The translations under genes and the position numbers were made by a program. Below are positions 48,526-55,671 of a stretch of 64,000 nt of DNA, in pieces. The stretch lies in assembly GCF_018139695.1 (NCBI RefSeq), contig NZ_JAGSOG010000008.1, positions 16,990-80,989 on the forward strand. Direction: 5' to 3'. Position 1 is the first letter of the stretch; every line of letters begins with the position of its first letter. Origin of the DNA: Actinospica durhamensis (GTDB lineage: Bacteria > Actinomycetota > Actinomycetes > Streptomycetales > Catenulisporaceae). The notes under the pieces are model-generated. The model did no database searches and was not told where the DNA came from. It saw only the letters and a program-made list of their open reading frames with translations.

Positions 48526-49494
48526 TCACACCTCCGCCGAGCGCCGGTTCACGTACAGATACGCCCCGGAGAACAGGGCAAGCACGACCAGCAGCACCGA
48601 GCTGATCGCCGCGGAGCCGCCGAAGTTGCTGAGGTTCGTCGCGTCCTGGTAGATCAGGTAGACCATGGTGCCGGTGCCGTTCGCGCCGCCGGTGAGCACC
48701 AGCGACTCGGTGAACGTCTGCATCGTGGCCACGATCTGCGTCAGCAGCATGAGCGAGAGGATCAGCCGGGTCTGCGGGATGGTCACGTGCCAGACCCGCT
48801 TGATGATCCCGGCCCCGTCCAACTCGGCCGCCTCGTAGAGCTCACCCGGGATCCCCTGCAGCGAGGCCAGGTAGATCAGCACGCCGCTGCCCATGTTCGA
48901 CCAGGTGGAGAACACGACCATGCAGAACACGACGAAGGTGTTGTTGGGGGACTGCAGCCAGGCCGAGGTCGGCAGGTGCAGGAAGTGGAGCAGCGAGTTG
49001 AACATGCCGCTGTTGTCCGGGGTGTAGAACCACTTCCACAGGAACGCCGCGGCCACCGGGGGCAGCATCACGGGCAGGTAGACCAGCAGTCGGAAGTAGC
49101 TCTGCGCGTGGCGGAACTCGTTGAGCCCCACGGCGAGCACGAACGGCATCGCGTACCCGAAGATCAGGGCCAGCCCGGTGAACATGAGCGTGACCCGGAC
49201 CGAGGTCCAGAAGCCCGGGTCGTGGATCATGTTCTCGTAGTTGCGCCAGCCCCGCCAGCCCTCGCTCTGGCCGATCACGTTCAGGTGCTGGAAGCTCAGC
49301 AGGAACTCGTGGACGATCGGATACCACGAGAAGAGCAGGAAACACAGGATCGCCCCGACGAGGAAGGCGTAGCTGGTCAGATTGCGCCGTATCCGACTGC
49401 CCAGAGGGGCTTTGCGGCGGCGCGCGGCCGGCACCGGGCCGCCCGCTCTCGGCAGTCCCCGCGCCTTGGCGTGGGAAACGTTGATGGTCGCCAT
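48526..49494 (-). CDS. CUT1 sugar ABC permease (MalF-like)
   Basis: A 322-residue permease. After a ~35-residue basic start, the first helix (YAFLVGAILCFLLFSWYPIV) and five more follow. The EAA loop is GIPGELYEAAELDGAGIIKR with VWHVTIPQTRLILSLMLLTQ. Its partner is the MalG-like protein downstream; the binding protein is encoded upstream. A strong hairpin (49561-49602) lies between binding-protein and permease genes. Confidence 0.95.
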   Translation of the reverse strand: MATINVSHAKARGLPRAGGPVPAARRRKAPLGSRIRRNLTSYAFLVGAILCFLLFSWYPIVHEFLLSFQHLNVIGQSEGWRGWRNYENMIHDPGFWTSVRVTLMFTGLALIFGYAMPFVLAVGLNEFRHAQSYFRLLVYLPVMLPPVAAAFLWKWFYTPDNSGMFNSLLHFLHLPTSAWLQSPNNTFVVFCMVVFSTWSNMGSGVLIYLASLQGIPGELYEAAELDGAGIIKRVWHVTIPQTRLILSLMLLTQIVATMQTFTESLVLTGGANGTGTMVYLIYQDATNLSNFGGSAAISSVLLVVLALFSGAYLYVNRRSAEV

Positions 49495-49560
49495 CGGATC
49501 TACACTTCCGCTCTTTTCGGACGCCCGGCGTCTGGTCGGTGTGAGGAGAGAGGCGGCATC

Positions 49561-49602
49561 GGCGCCGCCCCCGCGGGCCGGGTGGCCGGCGGGGACGGCG
49601 CC
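49561..49602 (-). terminator. Intra-operon hairpin after the CUT1 binding-protein gene
   Basis: Arms GGCGCCGCCCCCGC (49561-49574) and GCGGGGACGGCGCC (49589-49602) pair over 14 bp, one position being a G-U wobble in the transcript, with a 14-nt loop. It sits between binding protein and permease, as in the neighbouring Opp-type operon. Confidence 0.65.
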
Positions 49603-49616
49603 AGGGGTGGAGCCGC

Positions 49617-50990
49617 TTACTGGTTCTGCAGGATCTGGTTCGCCGCGTTGGAGAACGTGTCCAGCAGCGCCTGGAGGTTCGCGTTCGGGTTGGTCAGCAC
49701 CGCGTACATCATCTTGTCGCCCTGGGCGTAGATGGACTGCGCCGCCGGCGGCTCGACGATCAGCTGCATGGTGCCCAGAGCCTGGGCGAAGGAGCTGAAG
49801 TTGTCCGTCGGCACGTTCGCCGAGGCGGCCTCGTCCGAGCTCGCCTGCTGGTCGGCGGCCGACCCGGAGGTGAACAGGTCCGGCTCGGGCAGGCCCACCG
49901 GCTGACCCTGCTGGGCGGTCCGGGTGTAGTTGAACTGGCCGTCGCCGGGCGTCAGGAACTCGAAGTTGAGGAACTTGATGCCGGCCTGGATCTGGGCCGC
50001 GGTGTCCTTCTTGTTGAACATGTACCCGTCACCGCCGAGCAGCGTCGCGGTCGGCGAGCTCACGCCGGGCAGCGGGGCCATGGCGATGTTGGTGTAGGGC
50101 GTGTTGTACGTGGAGTGCATGTTGGTGACGGTGTCCGGCGCGCCCATGTACATGCCCAGCTTGCCGCTGGCCATCAGCTGCTGCGGGTCGGACCAGGCCA
50201 GACCCTGCTTGGTGCCCATGTCGTTGTCCACGAAGCGCATCTGGTGCAGCATCTGCAGGATCGACAGGCCGGTGCTGTTGTCGAAGGCGGCCTTGGCGTT
50301 GTCGCCGGTGCCGGTGACCATCTGCCCGCCGCGGGAGAAGACCTCGGCCGCGAAGTGCCAGCCGCCGGTGTTCTGGGCGCTGAGGTCCACGTAGCCGATG
50401 TAGCCGGGGCCGAGTGCGCTGATCTTCTTGGCGTCGGCCTCGACCTCGTCCCAGGTGCTCGGCGCGCTGGCGATGCCCGCCTTCTGGAACAGGGTCTTGT
50501 TATAGACCAGGCCCTCGGAGTAGTTGTTCACCGGTATGCCGTACAGGTCCCCGGTGCCGTTCGGCTTGTACACGCTCTGCAGGCCCGGCAGGATGCTGCT
50601 GTAGTTGGTGATCTGGCTGGCGTACTGCTGGATGTCAGCCGCCTGGCCGGACGAGATGACCGTCTGGGCGTCCGTGAAGTACGTGTAGAAGACGTTGTCC
50701 TCGGTGCCCGCGGCCAGTTGCGCGGTGAACTTGGCCGGCACGTCGCAGGGGTTCGCGTCGTCACCCTTGACCGTGATGTTGGGGTTTGCCTTCTCGAAGG
50801 CGGTGATGTCGTCGAGGAACATCTGCCGCTGCGCCTTCTGAGTCGTAGGCGGCTCACATCCGACCGTGATGGTGACCGGCCCGGTGTTGGCGGCGGTCGG
50901 CGTACCGGAGTTATTGCTGCTGCTGGAACATCCGGCTGCGGCGAACGCCATTCCAACGGCGACGGCCACAGCGGCCTTGCGAGCTTTCAT
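49617..50990 (-). CDS. Family 1 ABC sugar-binding lipoprotein
   Basis: A 457-residue receptor. The signal ends at lipobox Cys21 (AAG|CSSSSNN). SBP_bac_1 features: ITVGCEPPTTQKAQRQMFLD, ITAFEKANPNITVKGDD, FTAQLAAGTEDNVFYTYFTD, LYGIPVNNYSEGLVYNKTLF with QKAGIASAPSTWDEVEADAK, and NVPTDNFSSFAQALGTMQLI late. It delivers an oligosaccharide to the two permeases downstream. Its promoter region contains GCAAGACCTCGATC and TCCTGCAAAA elements (51155-51190) shared in part with the LacI and GH13 promoters. Confidence 0.95.
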   Translation of the reverse strand: MKARKAAVAVAVGMAFAAAGCSSSSNNSGTPTAANTGPVTITVGCEPPTTQKAQRQMFLDDITAFEKANPNITVKGDDANPCDVPAKFTAQLAAGTEDNVFYTYFTDAQTVISSGQAADIQQYASQITNYSSILPGLQSVYKPNGTGDLYGIPVNNYSEGLVYNKTLFQKAGIASAPSTWDEVEADAKKISALGPGYIGYVDLSAQNTGGWHFAAEVFSRGGQMVTGTGDNAKAAFDNSTGLSILQMLHQMRFVDNDMGTKQGLAWSDPQQLMASGKLGMYMGAPDTVTNMHSTYNTPYTNIAMAPLPGVSSPTATLLGGDGYMFNKKDTAAQIQAGIKFLNFEFLTPGDGQFNYTRTAQQGQPVGLPEPDLFTSGSAADQQASSDEAASANVPTDNFSSFAQALGTMQLIVEPPAAQSIYAQGDKMMYAVLTNPNANLQALLDTFSNAANQILQNQ

Positions 50991-51154
50991 TCGACGGATC
51001 CCTTCCGGATTGTGCAGCGGATCGGAGTGGATTTCGCTCCCGATGCGCTGGTCAATGAGCGGATCTCTGCATTGAGTGGATCTCAGGGCTGGCCGCAGCG
51101 CCCGGACGGGCTTCCGGTACTTCGGCTGCCGAAAACATACAGACGCACGCTGAA

Positions 51155-51190
51155 CTTAGCAAGACCTCGATCTAAGTCCTGCAAAAAATC
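51155..51190 (-). promoter_or_regulatory. Candidate operator of the CUT1 binding-protein gene
   Basis: CTTAG (51155-51159) and CTAAG (51172-51176) flank GCAAGACCTCGA; TCCTGCAAAAAA follows. The GCAAGAnnTCGA core resembles ACGCAAGAGATCGA at 46404-46417. It lies about 165 bp upstream of the ATG. Confidence 0.4.
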
Positions 51191-51635
51191 AACTCTGCAT
51201 GATGGGGCGGCCGTCAGCCACGCTCCTGGCAACACGGCGGCAAGCTCCCGCCGTACGCGTGCGCCGCACCTGCGCGGCGCGCTTGCGGCGCACCCGGCGC
51301 AGGGCACTGATCCGCCGGTGCGCCGCCCCGGCCCCGGTCCGCCCCGGCACATCAGGATTCGTGCTCGTCACCGGGTTCGCCGGCTGCCGTGAGGATCATC
51401 CGGTGTGGTGGGAGCGGTCCTGCGCGGTGGGCGCGCAGGACGTGCGAGCCCTGGATCGGGGGTGCGCGGCGGGTGCGCCGCGCACCCCGGCGTTCTCTTC
51501 GCTCCAGCGGCATCCCCACCCCCGCGGCACTCGACACCTCCCGGCGTCCTCGGCCCGCCCGGCTTCGGCTGTGCTCCGCAAGACGAGCAGGACACCAGCA
51601 GGTTCGCCTGACGTACCCGGCAATGTGTGATCTAG

Positions 51636-51700
51636 TTTTTGCACAGGAAACGTAGATCTCTTGCGTAGTTGTGTGGGGCTATGTATGTTGTGCGCAACCG
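51636..51700 (+). promoter_or_regulatory. Candidate operator/promoter of the GH13 gene
   Basis: It contains TTTTTGCACAGGA, GATCTCTTGCGT (51655-51666, exact reverse complement of 46404-46415) and GTTGTGCGCAAC, all TTGC/GCAA-type half-sites, 30-90 bp before the GTG start. Confidence 0.45.
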
Positions 51701-51727
51701 GCATGTGACAGAGAAGGAGCCCGCCCC

Positions 51728-53443
51728 GTGACTCTCCATCAGACCGCCGCGCAGCGCCCGACCCCCGTGGCGCCCGCCACGCAGGACGCGGCGACCCGCG
51801 GCCCCGCCGGCGGGCCCTGGTGGCGCGACGCGATCACCTATCAGGTGTACGTACGCAGCTTCGCCGACGGCAACGGTGACGGAGTCGGCGATCTGCAGGG
51901 AATCAGAGACCGTCTGCCCTACCTCGCCGACCTGGGCATCGACGCCATCTGGTTCAACCCCTGGTACCCCTCGCCGCTCGCCGACGGCGGCTACGACGTC
52001 TCCGACTACCGGGACATCGACCCCGTGTTCGGCACCCTGGACGAGGCCGACGCGCTCATCAACGAGGCGCACGCGCTCGGTATCCGGATCATCATCGACA
52101 TCGTGCCGAACCACGTGTCGGATCAGCACCCGTGGTTCCGGTCCGCGCTCGCCGCCGAGCCGCGTTCGGACGAGCGCGCCCGGTTCTGGTTCCGGCCCGG
52201 CCGCGGCCCCGGCGGGAACGAGCCGCCGAACAACTGGATCTCCCACTTCGGCGGCTCCGCCTGGACCCGGACCGTCGAGCCGGACGGCACCCCGGGGCAG
52301 TGGTACCTGCACCTGTTCGCGCCCGAGCAGCCGGACCTGAACTGGGAGCACCCCGCTGTGCGCGAGGAGCACCTCGACATCCTCCGGTTCTGGTTCGACC
52401 GCGGCGCCGACGGCATCCGCATCGACTCCGCCGCGATCCTGGTCAAGGACCCGTTCCTGGCCGACATGGACCCCGACGCCCCCGTCGACGCGCCGCACCC
52501 CTATACCGACCGGGACGGGATCCACGACATCTACCGGGAGTGGCGGGCGGTGGCCGACTCCTACGCCGCGCCCCGGGCCCTGATCGGAGAGGTCTGGCTG
52601 CCGGACCCGAACCGGTTCGCGATGTACCTGCGCCCCAACGAGATCCACACCGCCTTCAACTTCGCCTTCCTCTCCTGCCCCTGGGATCCGCGGGAGCTGC
52701 GCCGGGTCATCGAGGAGACCATCGCCGCGCACCTGCCGGTCGGTGCCCCGGCGACCTGGGTGCTCTCGAACCACGACGTCACCCGGCACGTCACCCGCTA
52801 CGGCCGGGCCGACACCAGCTTCGCCTTCGCCACCCGGCGCTTCGACACCCCGCTCGACCTCGAGCTCGGCACCCGCCGCGGCCGTGCCGCCGCGCTGCTG
52901 AGCCTTTCGTTGCCCGGGTCGGCATATATCTACCAGGGTGAGGAGCTCGGCCTGTGGGAGGTCGAGGACATCCCGGACGAGAACAAGCAGGACCAGATGT
53001 GGCTGCGCACCAACGGGGAGGACCCGGGACGCGACGGCTGCCGGGTGCCGCTGCCCTGGTCCGGCAAGGAGCCGCCGTTCGGCTTCAGCCCCGAGGGCGC
53101 GAGCGAGCAGCCCTGGCTGCCCGAGCAGCCCAAGAGCTGGAGCCGGATGACGGTGGAGGCGCAGACCGGGGAGCAGGGCTCGATGCTCGAGCTCTACCGC
53201 GAAGCCCTGCGCGTCCGGCGCGCCGAGCCGGGGCTGCGCAGCGACCGTGAGCACCTGCGCTGGCTGCCCTCGGCCCCCGAGGTGCTCGCCTTCCGCCGCG
53301 GCGAGGACTTCGCCAGCGTGCTCAACTTCGGCACCGAGCCCGCGCCGCTGCCGCCGCACAGCACGATCCTGCTCCAGTCCGGCCCGCTCACCGAGGACGG
53401 CCTGCTGCCGGCGGACACCGCCGCCTGGCTCCGGCTGAGCTGA
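51728..53443 (+). CDS. GH13 alpha-glucosidase (cytoplasmic)
   Basis: A 571-residue alpha-amylase-family enzyme. GTG 51728 is used because GAAGGAG lies upstream. Family regions: DIVPNHVSDQHPWF (region I), nucleophile D233 in GADGIRIDSA (II), acid/base E288 in LIGEVW (III), and D350 in LSNHDVTRH (IV). VYVRSFADGNGDGVGDLQGI at the N-terminus marks the oligo-1,6-glucosidase/alpha-glucosidase branch. Without a signal peptide it acts on imported alpha-glucosides. It is followed by the secreted GH87-like enzyme and is divergent from the CUT1 importer. Confidence 0.95.
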   Translation: MTLHQTAAQRPTPVAPATQDAATRGPAGGPWWRDAITYQVYVRSFADGNGDGVGDLQGIRDRLPYLADLGIDAIWFNPWYPSPLADGGYDVSDYRDIDPVFGTLDEADALINEAHALGIRIIIDIVPNHVSDQHPWFRSALAAEPRSDERARFWFRPGRGPGGNEPPNNWISHFGGSAWTRTVEPDGTPGQWYLHLFAPEQPDLNWEHPAVREEHLDILRFWFDRGADGIRIDSAAILVKDPFLADMDPDAPVDAPHPYTDRDGIHDIYREWRAVADSYAAPRALIGEVWLPDPNRFAMYLRPNEIHTAFNFAFLSCPWDPRELRRVIEETIAAHLPVGAPATWVLSNHDVTRHVTRYGRADTSFAFATRRFDTPLDLELGTRRGRAAALLSLSLPGSAYIYQGEELGLWEVEDIPDENKQDQMWLRTNGEDPGRDGCRVPLPWSGKEPPFGFSPEGASEQPWLPEQPKSWSRMTVEAQTGEQGSMLELYREALRVRRAEPGLRSDREHLRWLPSAPEVLAFRRGEDFASVLNFGTEPAPLPPHSTILLQSGPLTEDGLLPADTAAWLRLS

Positions 53444-53489
53444 GCCCGGCCTTCCCCTTCCCCCGCGCGCACACGGGGGTGCCAAGGTT

Positions 53490-53555
53490 CCACCGCACCA
53501 CCGCACCACCGCTGCACCGCATTACCGCACCTGCACCGCCGCACCGTCGCACCAC
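53490..53555 (+). repeat. Degenerate CACCGC tandem repeat
   Basis: The spacer before the GH87-like gene is a purine-poor array of CACCGC/CACCAC-type units with TGCACCGC and TACCGCAC variants. It lies between the GH13 stop and the next ribosome binding site; whether it acts in mRNA folding or is simple slippage is unknown. Confidence 0.6.
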
Positions 53556-53594
53556 TGATCCGCAAGACCCTTACTCAATGGAGAGGAACCGTCC

Positions 53595-55439
53595 TTGCCT
53601 CGACCACGTGCACGTCTCGGCCTGCTCGCCGCCGCCGCCGCGTCCGGGCTGCTGGGCCTCGGCGTCACCGGTGCGGCCCAGGCCGCGTCCGCGTCCGCCC
53701 CGGCCGCCAACTCCGCGGCCGCGCACACGGCGACCGGACCACGCTCGGCCTTCGATCCGTCCTATGACGGCGGCGCCACGGTGCCCGGACTGACCGGCGA
53801 ATACCTGGCCACCGGAGCGAACGCCGCCACCGACGGCTCGGTCATCGGCCCCGACTACACCCAGGGCACCCTGGCCTCCGAGGCCGTCGGACGCGAAGCC
53901 GTGCAACTGACCGCGGCCGGCCAGTACGTCCAGTTCACCCTCGCCGCCAGTGCGAACGCGGTGGACGTGGACTACGCCCTGCCGCAGGGAACCACCGGCA
54001 CGCTGTCGGTCTACGTCAACGGCGTGCGCCAGAAGCAGGAGCTCTCGCTCACCTCGGCGTACAGCTACATCGACACGCCGCAGATCTACGGCAGCCAGAC
54101 GCACCACTTCTACAACGACGTCCGGATCATGTTCGGCTTCCAGCTCCACCGCGGCGACACGGTCCGGCTGCAGGCCGACGCCCAGGACACCGCGCTGCCG
54201 TACACGATCAACCTCGCCGACTTCTACCAGGTGGCCGCGCCGCTGCGTCAGCCCGCGCACACGGTCTCCGTGCTGAGCGAGGGCGCGGACCCGACCGGCG
54301 CGACCGACTCGACCGCGGCGTTCGCGGCTGCCGTCTCCGCCGCGAACGCCGCGCACGAGGCGGTCTGGATCCCGGCGGGCGACTTCACCGTCGGCTCCTC
54401 GCTGCAGATCTCCGCCGCCACCCTCGAGGGCGCAGGGTCCTGGTATACCCGGATCCACTCGAACGCCTTCATCGACAACACCGCCGCCGTCCCCGGCCCG
54501 GTGAACCTGAAGAACTTCGCCATCCTCGGCTCCACCGTCGGCCGGCACGATGACAGCACCGCCAACGCGATCAACGGCTCGCTCGGCACCGGCGCGGTGG
54601 TGGACGGCCTTTGGATCCAGAACACCAACGTCGGCCTGTGGCTGCAGTACGGCAACACGAACGTGACCGTGCGCAACACCGAGATCTTCGACACCGACGC
54701 GGACGGCCTGAACCTCAACGGCAACGCCACCGGCGACCTGGTGTACAACGTGTTCGTGCGCAACACCGGCGACGACGGCCTGGCCCTGTGGTCCTATCCG
54801 GCGAACGACGCGCACGACGTCCTGGCCTGGGACACGGTCGAGCAGACCAACCTGGCCAACGGCATCGCCGAGTACGGCGGCACCGACAACACCATCGCGC
54901 ACGACGTCATCGCTGACACCAACGCCCTCGGCAGCGGCCTGACCATCTCCAACGAGCAGTTCGCCAGCCCCGGCTTCACCACGCTCTCCGGCACGATCGA
55001 CGCCTCGCACGACACCGTGATCCGGGCCGGCGCGATGAACCCGAACTGGGGCCACCCGATGAGCGCGGTCCAGATCGACGCGTACGACTACGCGCTCACC
55101 GGCGTCCAGGTGAACCTGACCTACCTGAACGTCTTCGACACCCCGTACAGCGTCTTCGAACTGGTCTCCGGCGACGGCACCGGCCTCGGCATCAGCGGCC
55201 TGACCATCGACCACGCGGACATCCAGAACGTGGGCACGGTGGTGTTCCAGGGCGAGACGCAGGGCAGCGCGTACGTGGCGAACGTGCACGCCTCCGGCGT
55301 CGGCGTGACCGGCACGGTGCAGGACCAGTACCCGCCGGCCACCCCGCAGTTCCAGTTCGTGCTCGGCCCCGGCAACTCCGGCTGGAGCCTGAGCCCGACA
55401 CTGGCCTACTTCCCGACCCCCTCGCCCGCGGTTCCGTGA
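53595..55439 (+). CDS. Secreted GH87-like beta-helix enzyme, candidate alpha-1,3-glucanase
   Basis: A 614-residue exoenzyme. The start is TTG 53595 with GAGAGGAACC upstream; a signal peptide (~1-30) ends at AQA-AS. Residues ~55-215 form a CBM35/6-like beta-sandwich (GREAVQLTAAGQYVQFTLAA). Residues ~225-600 form a right-handed beta-helix beginning VSVLSEGADPTGATDSTAAF. Within it, NTEIFDTDADGLNLNGNATG and FVRNTGDDGLALWS are the Asp-rich turns I associate with the GH87 mycodextranase/alpha-1,3-glucanase site. Substrate is inference: alpha-1,3-linked glucan (fungal wall glucan, nigeran or mutan). Context (GH13, CUT1 importer) fits. GH55- or GH49-type activity is the main alternative. Confidence 0.75.
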   Translation: MPRPRARLGLLAAAAASGLLGLGVTGAAQAASASAPAANSAAAHTATGPRSAFDPSYDGGATVPGLTGEYLATGANAATDGSVIGPDYTQGTLASEAVGREAVQLTAAGQYVQFTLAASANAVDVDYALPQGTTGTLSVYVNGVRQKQELSLTSAYSYIDTPQIYGSQTHHFYNDVRIMFGFQLHRGDTVRLQADAQDTALPYTINLADFYQVAAPLRQPAHTVSVLSEGADPTGATDSTAAFAAAVSAANAAHEAVWIPAGDFTVGSSLQISAATLEGAGSWYTRIHSNAFIDNTAAVPGPVNLKNFAILGSTVGRHDDSTANAINGSLGTGAVVDGLWIQNTNVGLWLQYGNTNVTVRNTEIFDTDADGLNLNGNATGDLVYNVFVRNTGDDGLALWSYPANDAHDVLAWDTVEQTNLANGIAEYGGTDNTIAHDVIADTNALGSGLTISNEQFASPGFTTLSGTIDASHDTVIRAGAMNPNWGHPMSAVQIDAYDYALTGVQVNLTYLNVFDTPYSVFELVSGDGTGLGISGLTIDHADIQNVGTVVFQGETQGSAYVANVHASGVGVTGTVQDQYPPATPQFQFVLGPGNSGWSLSPTLAYFPTPSPAVP

Positions 55440-55488
55440 GCGGGGATGAAGACGAGCGCTGACTGAGGGTAAGCGCTCGCACAGGGAG

Positions 55489-55541
55489 CGCCGGACCCGG
55501 CCATTTTCGCCAGACCGCACACTGGCGGGCCGGGTCCGGCG
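55489..55541 (+). terminator. Terminator hairpin between converging genes
   Basis: Outer arms CGCCGGACCCGGCC (55489-55502) and GGCCGGGTCCGGCG (55528-55541) are perfectly complementary. An inner CGCCAG/CTGGCG stem (55508-55513/55522-55527) stacks within. It ends the GH87-like gene and can also serve the GMC gene. Confidence 0.85.
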
Positions 55542-55602
55542 TACCTTTGTCTGGAGGGGCTCGAGACCCGCGGGGCAGATCCTGCTCACGGCTTTCCGGC
55601 AG

Positions 55603-55654
55603 TGTTCCACGTGGAACATCATGCATTATGCAGCATACTGTTCCACGTGGAACA
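55603..55654. repeat. Two identical parS-like palindromes
   Basis: TGTTCCACGTGGAACA occurs at 55603-55618 and again at 55639-55654, both perfect 16-bp palindromes 36 bp apart. They match the ParB-binding parS consensus (TGTTTCACGTGAAACA) except for one symmetric T-to-C/A-to-G change. The 20 bp between are AT-rich with an ATGCAT core. They lie between the converging GH87-like and GMC genes, so they are not a promoter operator of either by position. Confidence 0.6.
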
Positions 55655-55671
55655 TGGCGAAACGGCCTTGC

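Larger units (their letters stand above)
50991..51727. other. Long divergent control region between binding protein and GH13
   Basis: These 737 bp carry both divergent promoters. Operator-like elements sit at each end: 51155-51190 on the binding-protein side and 51640-51700 on the GH13 side. The middle is dense in GC-rich inverted repeats, the best being GGGGTGCGCGGC/GCCGCGCACCCC (51459-51470 / 51477-51488, perfect 12 bp, 6-nt loop). Many frames are open across it, but their Arg/Pro/Ala composition marks them as non-coding. Confidence 0.5.

Noticed and set aside
49917..51392. Rightward frame opposite the CUT1 binding-protein gene, continuing into the control region
   Set aside because: Shadow composition and no ribosome binding site.
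51199..51704. Several short frames in the GH13 upstream region
   Set aside because: Arg/Pro/Ala-rich, overlapping on both strands, and they cover operator-like elements and hairpins.
53490..53555. CRISPR array
   Set aside because: The units are a few bases long and contiguous, with no spacers; this is a simple tandem repeat.
55603..55654. Promoter operator or terminator reading of the two palindromes
   Set aside because: They lie downstream of both flanking genes and have no loop, and a true hairpin terminator is already present at 55489-55541.
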